The translations under genes were made by a program, and so were the position numbers. A stretch of DNA of 49,210 nt, from assembly GCA_029571125.1 (NCBI GenBank), contig JAKPTH010000341.1:1-49210 (forward strand), read 5' to 3'. The first letter of the stretch is position 1. Every line of letters starts with the position of its first letter. Below, piece after piece: positions 17,707-25,811 of this stretch. A model generated the notes under the pieces. It did not search any database, had not been told where the DNA came from, and was given only the letters and a program-made list of their open reading frames with translations. Origin of the DNA: a bacterium. Its GTDB lineage: Bacteria; Muiribacteriota; UBA9980.

Positions 17707-18504
17707 ATGAAAGCCCGAATTCAGATAGAAAATTTATCGTTTAAATATCCTTCGCGGCCTGGACGCTCGCGCTCCTATATATTCAGGGGCCTTTCGGCGG
17801 CCTTCGAAGCCGGTTCGTCGGTGGCGCTTCTGGGCCCGAACGGCGCCGGAAAATCGACGCTGTTAAATCTAATCGCCGGGCATCTGAAGCCTGCGGAAGG
17901 AAGAGCGCTCATCTGCGGCGCCGATATATCCGAAACGCCCTCGGACGAGGCGGCGAAACTCATAAGCGTGGTACCGCAGGAGCACCATCCCGCCTTCAAC
18001 TTCACCGCGCGCGAGATGATACTGATGGGACGCTCGCCGCACAACGGCTTTTTCGGCATCGCTAACGAAAGCGACCATGAAATCGTCGGGGAAGTATCAA
18101 GAAAAACCGATCTGGAAGGGCTTCTCGACAACGAATACACTAAGCTTTCCGGCGGCGAGCGCAAGCGCGTGCTCCTGGCGCGCGCGATGGCGCAGCGAAC
18201 GCCGGTGATGCTATTCGACGAACCGGAGGCGCATCTCGACATCCGCCACCAGCACATGTTTTTTAAATCGATAAGCGGCCTGGCGCGCGATGAAAAAAAG
18301 CTCTGCGTATATTCGGTTCATAATCCCTCGCTTGCGCTAAGATATTCGACCGTCATAGTGCTCATGGACGCCTGCGGCGAAAATATAATCATCGGACCGA
18401 CGGCTGAGGTCATGACCTGCCGCAATCTCGAAACAGCTTACGGAATCAGGTTCGCGATGACGCGCGAAGGCGCATCGGGGCCGCTGCTTTATGTGGACGC
18501 ATAA
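17707..18504 (+). CDS. ABC transporter ATP-binding protein (locus B)
   Basis: 265 aa. The ATG at 17707 is chosen because CGGAG lies 6 nt upstream and it follows the permease stop by 11 nt; a much longer frame from 17440 overlaps the permease and is spurious. Walker A is GPNGAGKST, the Q-loop VVPQEH, the signature LSGGERKR, Walker B VMLFDEPEAHLD and the H-loop SVHNP. The DEPEAHLD form is a little unusual beside the common DEPTSHLD. Final gene of the operon that starts at exbB. Confidence 0.9.
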   Translation: MKARIQIENLSFKYPSRPGRSRSYIFRGLSAAFEAGSSVALLGPNGAGKSTLLNLIAGHLKPAEGRALICGADISETPSDEAAKLISVVPQEHHPAFNFTAREMILMGRSPHNGFFGIANESDHEIVGEVSRKTDLEGLLDNEYTKLSGGERKRVLLARAMAQRTPVMLFDEPEAHLDIRHQHMFFKSISGLARDEKKLCVYSVHNPSLALRYSTVIVLMDACGENIIIGPTAEVMTCRNLETAYGIRFAMTREGASGPLLYVDA

Positions 18505-18568
18505 ATTAATTATATTACAATTTAAGGCTGATAAAAACCAATTTTACAGGCTGTTCCGAGCCTTACTT

Positions 18569-18949
18569 TTAATGATGGCCGCCGCAGACGAAATCCGCCG
18601 ATATGGGCGAGACTTTTCCCTTTTCGTAATTAGCTCTTACATCTTTAACGTAATCGCCATCTGAGACGAAAACTTCTATGCCTACGCTTTTAAAACCGGC
18701 AAGCGGTCTGCCGCCGATGCCCCCTACCACTATCGCGTTCACTTTATTGGCGGCAAGCAAGTTTACCGGCGCGAGGCAACCGCCATCTACGTGGGGCGGG
18801 TTTTCAATAACTTTGCAATCCATGAACTTATTGTTTTCGTCGAATGAAAGGATGCTGAAGCAGTCACAGCGGCCAAAATGCGAAGATCTTTCGGCGTCGA
18901 GACCGCCTTTACCCATAGAGGGAACGGCAACGTTTATTGTTTTTGACAT
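18569..18949 (-). CDS. NifX/NifB-C-like (dinitrogenase Fe-Mo cofactor family) protein
   Basis: 126 aa from the ATG at 18949 (GGAG upstream); an upstream in-frame ATG at 18994 lies within the promoter. The dinitrogenase iron-molybdenum cofactor fold is shown by INVAVPSMGKGGLDAERSSHFGRCDCF, NPPHVDGGCLAPVNLL and VVGGIGGRPLAGF. The family binds Mo/Fe/S or Mo/Cu clusters or their precursors. A His/Cys-rich tail (VCGGHH) may bind metal. It faces a second NifX-like gene, and a very good sigma-54 promoter lies at 18990-19005. Confidence 0.82.
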   Translation of the reverse strand: MSKTINVAVPSMGKGGLDAERSSHFGRCDCFSILSFDENNKFMDCKVIENPPHVDGGCLAPVNLLAANKVNAIVVGGIGGRPLAGFKSVGIEVFVSDGDYVKDVRANYEKGKVSPISADFVCGGHH

Positions 18950-18989
18950 AAAAATTACTCCTTCTTTTTTTAGGTTATACAGGTTAATA

Positions 18990-19005
18990 AGCAAATTTTG
19001 TGCCC
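18990..19005 (-). promoter_or_regulatory. Sigma-54 promoter for the leftward NifX-like gene
   Basis: Read leftward: GGGCACAAAATTTGCT. It matches the consensus TGGCACG-N4-TTGCT in the GGCAC core and the whole TTGCT, with exactly 10 nt between GG and GC. The predicted transcription start is near 18979, 30 nt before the ATG. Confidence 0.7.
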
Positions 19006-19030
19006 GATTTTATTATATCCGAAAAAATTA

Positions 19031-19046
19031 CGGTATGCTAATTGCT
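19031..19046 (+). promoter_or_regulatory. Sigma-54 promoter for the rightward NifX-like gene
   Basis: CGGTATGCTAATTGCT has GG and GC separated by exactly 10 nt, a perfect TTGCT -12 element and a weaker -24 element. The predicted start is near 19057, about 49 nt before the ATG at 19106. It diverges from the promoter at 18990-19005. Confidence 0.5.
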
Positions 19047-19105
19047 TTATAAAAAAATAAGCGTGCGATATAAAATAAAAACCTTAATTCAAAAGGCGTT
19101 AAATT

Positions 19106-19561
19106 ATGAAAATAGGCTTTTTCACTGATGATTTCAAAAATGTTTCCAACCATCCGGGCAAATCGGCGGGGTTGTATATTTTTGAAATCGCAAACGGCGA
19201 AATTTTAGACGAAGAAATAAAAATCTTCGACGAAAACGATTTTTCCAACGCCTCGCTCGTTAATCCCGGAATTTCCGGCTGCGGCGCTTCAAAAGGCCGG
19301 GGCGGGCAAAACGGCCGGGGTTGTTTCAAATTCAGAAACGGATTCATCCGCATCGATGAAAACATTAAAAACCTCAACGTTGGGGCGTCTTTTTACGGTT
19401 GTAAAACGGTAGTATGCAGGGCGATAGGGTTCAATCTCGAAAACAAGCTCGCCGGGGCCGGAATAGAGCTTCTCATTACCTGCGAAACCGATATCAAAAA
19501 CGCCGTAAAGCTTTACGCGGAAGGAAAATTTGAAAACTTACACAAAACAGAGTTTTTATAA
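19106..19561 (+). CDS. Divergent NifX/orange-protein-like protein
   Basis: 151 aa. The N-terminus MKIGFFTDDFKNVSNHPGKSAGLYIFEI has the first strand and helix of the NifX fold. A Gly-rich, CGASKGRGGQNGRGCF loop at about residues 58-73 is unusual. VGASFYGCKTVVCRAIGFNLENKLAGAGIELLITCETDI is the matching second half. The family link is weaker than for its neighbours but fits position and fold. Cys residues at about 59, 73, 98 and 103 could ligate metal. A specific cofactor is not assignable. Confidence 0.6.
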   Translation: MKIGFFTDDFKNVSNHPGKSAGLYIFEIANGEILDEEIKIFDENDFSNASLVNPGISGCGASKGRGGQNGRGCFKFRNGFIRIDENIKNLNVGASFYGCKTVVCRAIGFNLENKLAGAGIELLITCETDIKNAVKLYAEGKFENLHKTEFL

Positions 19562-19571
19562 AAACAAGTTT

Positions 19572-19601
19572 TTGCAATATTGCAAAATTGTAATATTGCA
19601 A
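19572..19601 (+). promoter_or_regulatory. Tandem palindromic enhancer (candidate upstream activating sequence)
   Basis: TTGCAATATTGCAA (19572-19585), a perfect palindrome, and TTGTAATATTGCAA (19588-19601) are two copies of TTGCAA-N2-TTGCAA with a 16-bp repeat distance. They lie about 127-156 bp before the start predicted from the sigma-54 promoter at 19702, the usual distance for enhancer-binding activators. The same palindrome type occurs before the activator gene (34918-34931). Confidence 0.65.
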
Positions 19602-19701
19602 AAATGCAATTTTATTTTTTTTATTGTCTCATATTTATTGTATTGCTAATAAAATATTAAATTAATTAAAGCGGCGGCAAAATTCAATAGTTTTATCATT
19701 C

Positions 19702-19717
19702 CGGAACGGATTATGCT
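19702..19717 (+). promoter_or_regulatory. Sigma-54 promoter of the thioesterase-NifX-MinD operon
   Basis: CGGAACGGATTATGCT has GG and GC 10 nt apart, matches 5 of 7 in TGGCACG and 4 of 5 in TTGCT. The predicted start is near 19728, 28 nt before the ATG at 19756. No good sigma-70 promoter was found in this intergenic region. Confidence 0.6.
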
Positions 19718-19755
19718 CTATAAATAATTTTTAAAAAAGGTGTTAAAGGAAATAT

Positions 19756-20154
19756 ATGCACAATAAAACATGCTGGGCATGCGGCCCGGATAACGAAGCC
19801 GGATTAAAAATCAAAGTCGATTGCGACCCTGTTTCGCACATAAGCGAGGCGTCTTTTTATGTAGACGATCGTTACGCCGGAAATGCAGGGGTGGCTCATG
19901 GCGGCGTAATTTGCTCGATCTTCGATTCGCTGATGACCCATTCCGCCATGGCCCATTCGCGCAAAAAAGTTTTTACCGCGAGCCTGGAAGTAAAGTTCAA
20001 GAAAAAAATACCGGCGGGAGAAACCATCAAAATAACTTGCTGGTATGAAAAAAAGCGATTCGGCTTTCTGGTCATGAAAGGACGTATAACCAATCAAAAA
20101 AACAAAGTTATGGCTTTCGCGAACGCCATGTTTTCCGAAAGCGAAACGATATAA
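19756..20154 (+). CDS. PaaI-like hotdog-fold thioesterase
   Basis: 132 aa, the usual length for PaaI/YdiI-type hotdog acyl-CoA thioesterases. The signature helix is NAGVAHGGVICSIFDSLMTHSAM, with the active-site HGG and the Asp of the central helix. The strand VFTASLEVKFKKKIPAGETIKI is typical. An N-terminal CWACGPDNEAGL is the CxxC variant common in this family. It is first in an operon with NifX- and MinD-like genes, a setting without an obvious need for a thioesterase. Confidence 0.85.
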   Translation: MHNKTCWACGPDNEAGLKIKVDCDPVSHISEASFYVDDRYAGNAGVAHGGVICSIFDSLMTHSAMAHSRKKVFTASLEVKFKKKIPAGETIKITCWYEKKRFGFLVMKGRITNQKNKVMAFANAMFSESETI

Positions 20155-20218
20155 TTTTTTCAAGCGCCAGGCGGCAAAGCGATGAAATAAAGTAAAAACA
20201 AAATAACGGAGGTACATA

Positions 20219-20536
20219 ATGAAAATAGCGGTAACTTCAACGGGCCCTTCAATAGACAGCGCGGTAGACGAAAGGTTCGGAAGGGCAAGATATATAATAA
20301 TTTACGACACGCTGTCTAAAACTTTTGAAACGGTGGATAACGAAACTAATCTCAACATGGCTCAGGGAGCGGGTATCCAGACCGCGGGCAATATGGCCGA
20401 AAAAAAAGTGGAGCTCATATTGACCGGCCGCGTCGGGCCGAAAGCCTCGGAAGCGCTCAACAAAGCCGGAATAAAATACGTTGAAAACGCTTCCGGAACC
20501 TGCCGCAGCGCAATTGAAAAGCAGCAGGCCGCATAA
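20219..20536 (+). CDS. NifX/orange-protein (ORP)-like Mo/Fe-S-binding protein
   Basis: 105 aa, a classic member: MKIAVTSTGPSIDSAVDERFGRARYIIIYD, then GAGIQTAGNMAEKKVELILTGRVGPKASEALNKAGIKY. In Desulfovibrio the homologous orange protein carries a Mo-Cu-S cluster and forms a complex with MinD-type ATPases; here the two ATPase genes follow directly. The cluster type in this organism is not determinable. ACGGAGG precedes the ATG. Confidence 0.88.
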   Translation: MKIAVTSTGPSIDSAVDERFGRARYIIIYDTLSKTFETVDNETNLNMAQGAGIQTAGNMAEKKVELILTGRVGPKASEALNKAGIKYVENASGTCRSAIEKQQAA

Positions 20537-20567
20537 AATCGGCAATAACTATATAAAGGAAGAATTT

Positions 20568-21467
20568 ATGCTAAATAAAATCACGACACCACTCAAAATC
20601 GCCGTAGCGTCGGGTAAAGGCGGCACGGGAAAGACCAGCGTGGCCGTCAACATGGCCGCCGCCGCGGCAACTGCGCTTTCATTTCTCGACTGTGACGCGG
20701 AAGCGCCCAACGCGCATTTATTTTTTCAAAAGCAGGCAGGTTTTAGGGCGGACAATCACGACGAATTTTTCGACGGCGTTGAAGAATTTTATGTAACGGT
20801 GCCCGAATTCAACGAAAATTTATGCAACGGCTGCGGTTTTTGTAAAACGGTGTGCAAGTTTAACGCCATTACCATGATACTCAACAAACCGCTTTTTTTC
20901 GCGGAACTCTGTCATTCTTGCGATGCGTGCCTTAAAGTATGCTCTATGGGGGCTATCAAAGCCGCAAAAAAAATGACCGGAAAGATAAGACATAAAAAAG
21001 CGGACCGCGATATAGCTTTAACGGACGCAATATTGAACGTCAGCGAGGCTAAGAGCCCGCCTTTGATAAAAAAAATAGTCAAAAGCGATTCGGGGCCTTC
21101 GCTAACCATAATAGACGCGCCTCCGGGCACGAGCTGCCCTCTGGTAGCGGCCGTCTATAACGCGGATTATATAATTCTGGTCACGGAGCCGACGCCGTTC
21201 GGCTTCAGCGATCTCAAGCTCGCCGTGGAAACGGCGCGGCAGTTAAAAGTCAAATTCGGAGTCGTTATAAACAAATATGACGGCGATTTCGGCGATATTA
21301 AAAAATACTGTGAAACCGAAAATATTAGAATAATAGGCATAATACCTTTCGATATCCAGATGGCCCGCGTATATTCCGGCGGCGGCATAATAGTCGATGA
21401 AATGCCGCATACGCGTGAACTGTTTTTGAAGATATTAGAAAACGCGGTCAGCGAGGCGGTAAAATGA
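20568..21467 (+). CDS. MinD/Mrp-type P-loop ATPase with inserted ferredoxin domain (first)
   Basis: 299 aa from the ATG at 20568 (AAGGAAG upstream); the longer frame from 20481 overlaps the NifX-like gene. The deviant Walker A is SGKGGTGKTS. An inserted 2x[4Fe-4S] ferredoxin module lies at about residues 85-130 (CNGCGFCKTVCKF and CHSCDACLKVC). Switch-type DAPPGTSCPL and the nucleotide-specificity block INKYDGD follow. The family assembles or transfers metal clusters with NifX-like partners. It overlaps the next ATPase gene by 4 nt. Confidence 0.9.
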   Translation: MLNKITTPLKIAVASGKGGTGKTSVAVNMAAAAATALSFLDCDAEAPNAHLFFQKQAGFRADNHDEFFDGVEEFYVTVPEFNENLCNGCGFCKTVCKFNAITMILNKPLFFAELCHSCDACLKVCSMGAIKAAKKMTGKIRHKKADRDIALTDAILNVSEAKSPPLIKKIVKSDSGPSLTIIDAPPGTSCPLVAAVYNADYIILVTEPTPFGFSDLKLAVETARQLKVKFGVVINKYDGDFGDIKKYCETENIRIIGIIPFDIQMARVYSGGGIIVDEMPHTRELFLKILENAVSEAVK

Positions 21468-22348
21468 AACAGATAGCTGTAATTTCAGGCAAAGGGGGCA
21501 CGGGAAAAACGTCCATCACGGCCGCTTTTATACAATCGGCAAAATCAGTTACGGCGGCGGATTGCGACGTGGACGCCGCAAATCTGCATCTACTGATAGA
21601 GCCTATAAGCGGCAGAACCGCGCCGAAAGCTTTTATGAGCGGATACGACGCGATAGTGGACAAATCCAGGTGTATTAGCTGCGGCAAATGTATTCCCGTT
21701 TGCGTTTTCGAAGCGATAGTACGCGACGAAACCGACAACAAGGTAAAAACCAATCATCTTTTATGCGAAGGCTGCGGGGCATGCGTAACCATCTGCCGCG
21801 CCAACGCGATCAAGCTGGTAGAAAAACAGGCCGGCATAAGTTATATTTCTAACACGCGCTTCGGCCCGATGACGCATGCAAAGCTTTACGCCGGAGAAGG
21901 TTCGTCAGGAAAGCTCGTATCGGAAATAAAAAAACAGGCATGCGACATCGCCAGATCGGAAAGCAGCGATTTTATAATACTTGACGGCCCTCCTGGCACC
22001 GGATGCCCCGTGATCGCGACTCTTACGGGGGCAAACCGCGCCGTCGTCGTAATAGAACCGAGCGTTTCAGGCGTACACGACGCCAAACGCGCTATAGAAC
22101 TATGCAAACATTTTAAAGTACCGGTTTCTATAATAATAAACAAGTATGACATCAATCTCAAAATGAGCGAAAACATTGAAAATTTTGCCGGAGAAAATAA
22201 AATAAGCATTATCGGTAAAATCGCTTTCGATAAAATTTTTATCGAAGCGATGAAAAAGCGAATGACGGTAATCGAATACGACAAACATTCCGCGGCGGCG
22301 AAATCGCTTATCAACGCCTGGGATAACCTTAAAAAATCTATGGCATGA
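21464..22348 (+). CDS. MinD/Mrp-type P-loop ATPase with inserted ferredoxin domain (second)
   Basis: 294 aa paralogue of the preceding gene. Walker A is SGKGGTGKTS. The ferredoxin insert carries CISCGKCIPVC and CEGCGACVTIC at about residues 65-110, followed by ILDGPPGTGCPV and INKYDIN. Paired Fe-S MinD ATPases beside a NifX protein are the hallmark of the orp-type gene set; they probably act as a heterodimer. The start overlaps the stop of the first ATPase (ATGA). Confidence 0.9.
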   Translation: MKQIAVISGKGGTGKTSITAAFIQSAKSVTAADCDVDAANLHLLIEPISGRTAPKAFMSGYDAIVDKSRCISCGKCIPVCVFEAIVRDETDNKVKTNHLLCEGCGACVTICRANAIKLVEKQAGISYISNTRFGPMTHAKLYAGEGSSGKLVSEIKKQACDIARSESSDFIILDGPPGTGCPVIATLTGANRAVVVIEPSVSGVHDAKRAIELCKHFKVPVSIIINKYDINLKMSENIENFAGENKISIIGKIAFDKIFIEAMKKRMTVIEYDKHSAAAKSLINAWDNLKKSMA

Positions 22349-22399
22349 GATAATTCATTAAAATTAAATTAAAAAAAATTCAAATTTGCAGGTGTAACA

Positions 22400-22894
22400 A
22401 TGATTTATTTTAAACCCATAGGATATATTTACACTCCTTTTCAAACCGTCGAAAATATGCCGGTACAAGCGGCGGCCGCAAAAGGAATCCGCGGCACCAT
22501 AATGATAAAAGACGAATTCGCAGCAGGATTGAAAGACATCGAAGAGTTTTCGCATCTTTACCTTGTATATCAATTTCACAAATGCGAAGGCCATTCTCTC
22601 GTCGTAACGCCGTTTTTAGACGATAAAACGCACGGCATATTCGCCACGCGTTCGCCAAAAAGGCCATGCGGTATAGGTATTTCAATAGTAAAACTCAACG
22701 GCGTTAACGGAGGCGAGTTAAGCGTAGAAAACGTCGATATGATAAACGAAACGCCGCTGCTCGATATCAAACCGTATATACCCGAATTCGACATAATCGA
22801 GGGCGAAGTAAAAACAGGCTGGTATGCACGCAAGTCGAAAAATCTCCATGAAACCAGATCCGATGGACGTTTTAAAAATAAAATATTTTTCTAA
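22400..22894 (+). CDS. Second TrmO/TsaA-like protein, end of the Orp-like operon
   Basis: 164 aa. The opening YFKPIGYIYTPF, then LKDIEEFSHLYLVYQFHKCE, RSPKRPCGIGISIVKL and ETPLLDIKPYIPEFD, mark the TrmO-like barrel. The usual RPNPIG is changed to RPCGIG here, replacing the central Asn-Pro. Together with its position after two MinD ATPases, this suggests a job other than standard tRNA m6t6A formation. It ends 4 nt inside the convergent MFS gene. Confidence 0.78.
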   Translation: MIYFKPIGYIYTPFQTVENMPVQAAAAKGIRGTIMIKDEFAAGLKDIEEFSHLYLVYQFHKCEGHSLVVTPFLDDKTHGIFATRSPKRPCGIGISIVKLNGVNGGELSVENVDMINETPLLDIKPYIPEFDIIEGEVKTGWYARKSKNLHETRSDGRFKNKIFF

Positions 22895-24273
22895 AATCGC
22901 GCCGAGCGCTTCAGCGAAATGACCGTTCCGGTTAATGCGGCGGCCGTGAATATCATATAGCATGTCCTGATAACCGAAAGCATCTGCGGATATTTTTCGG
23001 GCGGAATGCCCCTGGTTTCGCCGAACACCGTAAGAAAGGCAGCGCCGCATATTATAATGCTGCACTGCATCCCGAGATTTCTCATTATCGAGTTCGACGC
23101 CGAGGCGATTCCGCGCCGGTCGGCCGGAACGCTTTCCATTATAATGCTGGTGTTCGGAGTTGAAAACAAAGACACGCCGACGCCGGCAAGCCCGAGTGAT
23201 ATGTATATGAGCGGGTAAGAAGTCGATTCGGACAAAAACGCGAGCGAAGCCAGGGAAACCGATGTGACCGCCATTCCCGAAGACGCTATAAGCGAGGGAT
23301 GGAACCTGGAGCAGAAAGCGCCCGCCAGAGGAGCAAAGAATATTTGAACGAGCGGCGTGATAAGCGTTATCTTTCCGGCCTGAAGCGGCGTAAGGCCCCT
23401 GTTGCACTGAAGGTATAGCGATATAAGATACTGCGAGCCGTAGGTGGATATGAAATTCAAAAAGACCGACAGCACGGCCATGGCGAAAACCTTATTTCCC
23501 GTAAAAAGGCGCATGTCATAAATCGGACGCGGCGCTTCGAACTGACGCCTGATAAAAAACACGAACGACGACGCGCTGATTGCAAGAAGCGCGGCGCCAA
23601 AAAAATTATTTATCTGATTAGCTCCCGCCTGAAGGCAGATCAGCGTCAGGGCGTAATAAAATATCCCTTTATAATCTATTTTTTTATCCGATTTTTCATT
23701 AATTACGACTCTTTCGCCCGGAACGAGCGTCTGAATAAGCGCCATGGCGAGAGCGCATCCCGCGCCGGAAACTATGAATATGCTCTTCCAGCCGAAAGAC
23801 TGAGTAAGATATCCGCCTATGAAATTGCCGGTGGCGAAGCCCAGGTAAACAAGCGATGAAAGGAACCCCAGAGAAACGCTGCGGTATTTTTTTTCGATGA
23901 CGTTGGTTATTATCGGAATATTTGAAACCACCAGAAAAGCCGAGCCTATTCCCTGAAGTCCTCGCATGACGACCAGCGAGCTGAAGCCGTTTACGACCAG
24001 CGGCACCAGAAAATTGGAAGCCGTAAAAAAAGCGCAGCCGAAAACGAGAGTGCGTTTCGGGCCGTAAGCGTCTGAAAGATTGCCAAAAGGCACGATGCAC
24101 AGGCTTGAAAAAAGCAAAAACACCGAAGTGACCAGACTAAGATCGGCCGGATTTACGGCATATTCGGATGCGATACTCTTCAGCGCCAGATTGACGGACG
24201 AAGACAGGAAAGTAGATAAAAACGAGGTCAGCCCCGTCGCCAAAACGATTATCAGTATTCGTACGCGGCTCAT
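22891..24273 (-). CDS. MFS drug/metabolite exporter (DHA2-like)
   Basis: 460 aa. Fourteen hydrophobic segments are plausible. The MFS loop 2-3 motif is GNLSDAYGPKRTLVFG, and the motif C-like region YLGFATGNFIGGYLTQSFGWKSIFIV marks a proton-driven exporter of the EmrB/QacA group. It is the last gene of the leftward operon, overlapping the RsbW-GNAT gene by 4 nt (ATGA). Context suggests export of the product of the upstream fusion enzyme; the substrate is unknown. Confidence 0.85.
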   Translation of the reverse strand: MSRVRILIIVLATGLTSFLSTFLSSSVNLALKSIASEYAVNPADLSLVTSVFLLFSSLCIVPFGNLSDAYGPKRTLVFGCAFFTASNFLVPLVVNGFSSLVVMRGLQGIGSAFLVVSNIPIITNVIEKKYRSVSLGFLSSLVYLGFATGNFIGGYLTQSFGWKSIFIVSGAGCALAMALIQTLVPGERVVINEKSDKKIDYKGIFYYALTLICLQAGANQINNFFGAALLAISASSFVFFIRRQFEAPRPIYDMRLFTGNKVFAMAVLSVFLNFISTYGSQYLISLYLQCNRGLTPLQAGKITLITPLVQIFFAPLAGAFCSRFHPSLIASSGMAVTSVSLASLAFLSESTSYPLIYISLGLAGVGVSLFSTPNTSIIMESVPADRRGIASASNSIMRNLGMQCSIIICGAAFLTVFGETRGIPPEKYPQMLSVIRTCYMIFTAAALTGTVISLKRSARF

Positions 24274-25769
24274 CGCGGCTCACCGTTTTTAAAAGCGTGA
24301 GGCGCTTCACGCATTATAAAATCCATGATTCGTTTCGCGGAGTCAGTGTAAAGGATCATTTTAGAAGCGTCGACCGTTTCTCCGTTGAGATATTGCATAT
24401 GAAGCGCGTCGCGCCCGCCTTTAAGGCATTCGGGCATTACGCCTGAGTAAAAAAAACCCAGGCCGGCGGCGCATTCGACTATTTGAGGCGCGTCGGGATT
24501 TTCAAGATCTACGGCCAGCACTATAGAAGCCATCTTCTGCTCGAGCGCGAGTTCGAAATAAGCCTGCAGCTTGCCCTGCGAGTTAGGACCGCCGTAAACT
24601 TCTATGGAAGAACGTTTCCATACGAAATCATTTTTGCACGATACGCCTTGCAAAACGGAGCCGGCCGGCTCTTCGCCCGCCAGGCCCTGCCTGATGTCCA
24701 CGCCGATATCGCCGTAGGCGGATAATACCATATCCTTGTATCGGCCCGGTATGTATATAGTCTTAATGGGCCGCCGTGAAAGCTGCCTGTAGTTTACCAC
24801 GCTCGTAACCCTCTCGCCGGGCTTCGCGCCTTCCACGAACACGGCCGGCGCGGAAGCCAGCCTGATGCCGGTCGTCTTTCTGCCCGTGCGTTCGCTGTGC
24901 TTTTGAGTGCTGGCGTGGCTCGTGACGGAAAGCGAAAAGACTCCGTCAAGGCCGAGCCCGTCAAAACTTTCGTGCATGGCGTCACACAGCTGCATGAAAA
25001 TATTGTGCTTTCTAAATTCCGGCCTTACGAACGCCGCGCCCAGCTCGCCGATCCGGTCCTGAGGAGCGTTTTTAACGAGCGCGTAATGGCCTATCACTTT
25101 ACCGGCTTCGTCTATAGCTATCATCGAAAGCATTTTGCCGCTGAGGTTATCTTCGAGCAGCTGCGCCGGATAGTAAACCACGTCTTTATATGCGTACTTG
25201 TAAACGTCATAGGCGCATATTGAAACCGCCAGCGCTTCCTTTTCGGTTTTAAGCCGCCTTATGGACAGCGCGCCGGAAAAATCCGCCGCGCTTTCGGGCC
25301 GGGCCGGGCCCTTCGGGCCGCGTTCACGGACGGCCGCGGGAAGCATTTTATGCATCGAAAGCTGCATTCCGGTTTTTTCAATATAACGCCACTGGACCGA
25401 ATCGAGTTTTTTAAACATTAAAAACGATCCCAGGCCCCTGGCTGAACTTTCAGCCTCATCCGCCGCGGCCGAGCCCGGATCGTACTGCGGAAGCGAGCCG
25501 TGATCGAACGGCCTGCAGGGAGAAAGCATGGTTATGGTTATAGAAGAATTGTCGAACTCCATTGAAATATCGATGGGCTGGCATGCGGCGTCGGTTCCGG
25601 AGGCCGCTTCCAAAAGGTACATGACGCCCTCTTCAATAGCCAGCTCCATGTCGAGTTTTTCACGGGCCGGAACCGCCAGGTCGCTGCATAAAGAATCGAA
25701 AAAGCGCTGCACCGCACGAAAGCTTATGGCGTCGTGCTCCACTTTGAGGTCCGCTTTATATAAAGGCAT
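24270..25769 (-). CDS. RsbW-like ATP-binding domain fused to a GNAT acetyltransferase domain
   Basis: 499 aa. Residues 1-145 resemble HATPase_c/RsbW anti-sigma kinases: LDMELAIEEGVMYLLEA gives the N-box with a changed residue where the metal-binding Asn normally sits, then GLGSFLMFKKLDSVQWR. From about residue 168 a GNAT fold follows, with MIAIDEAGKVIGHYALV and LGAAFVRPEFRKHNIFMQL near 225-260. About 170 C-terminal residues are unassigned. Loss of the canonical N-box Asn suggests ligand binding rather than kinase activity. It sits between the fusion enzyme and the exporter. The function is unknown. Confidence 0.65.
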   Translation of the reverse strand: MPLYKADLKVEHDAISFRAVQRFFDSLCSDLAVPAREKLDMELAIEEGVMYLLEAASGTDAACQPIDISMEFDNSSITITMLSPCRPFDHGSLPQYDPGSAAADEAESSARGLGSFLMFKKLDSVQWRYIEKTGMQLSMHKMLPAAVRERGPKGPARPESAADFSGALSIRRLKTEKEALAVSICAYDVYKYAYKDVVYYPAQLLEDNLSGKMLSMIAIDEAGKVIGHYALVKNAPQDRIGELGAAFVRPEFRKHNIFMQLCDAMHESFDGLGLDGVFSLSVTSHASTQKHSERTGRKTTGIRLASAPAVFVEGAKPGERVTSVVNYRQLSRRPIKTIYIPGRYKDMVLSAYGDIGVDIRQGLAGEEPAGSVLQGVSCKNDFVWKRSSIEVYGGPNSQGKLQAYFELALEQKMASIVLAVDLENPDAPQIVECAAGLGFFYSGVMPECLKGGRDALHMQYLNGETVDASKMILYTDSAKRIMDFIMREAPHAFKNGEPR

Positions 25770-25811
25770 TGCCGGGTTCCTTTCGATATTTTTTTACGCT
25801 CGATTTATAGT

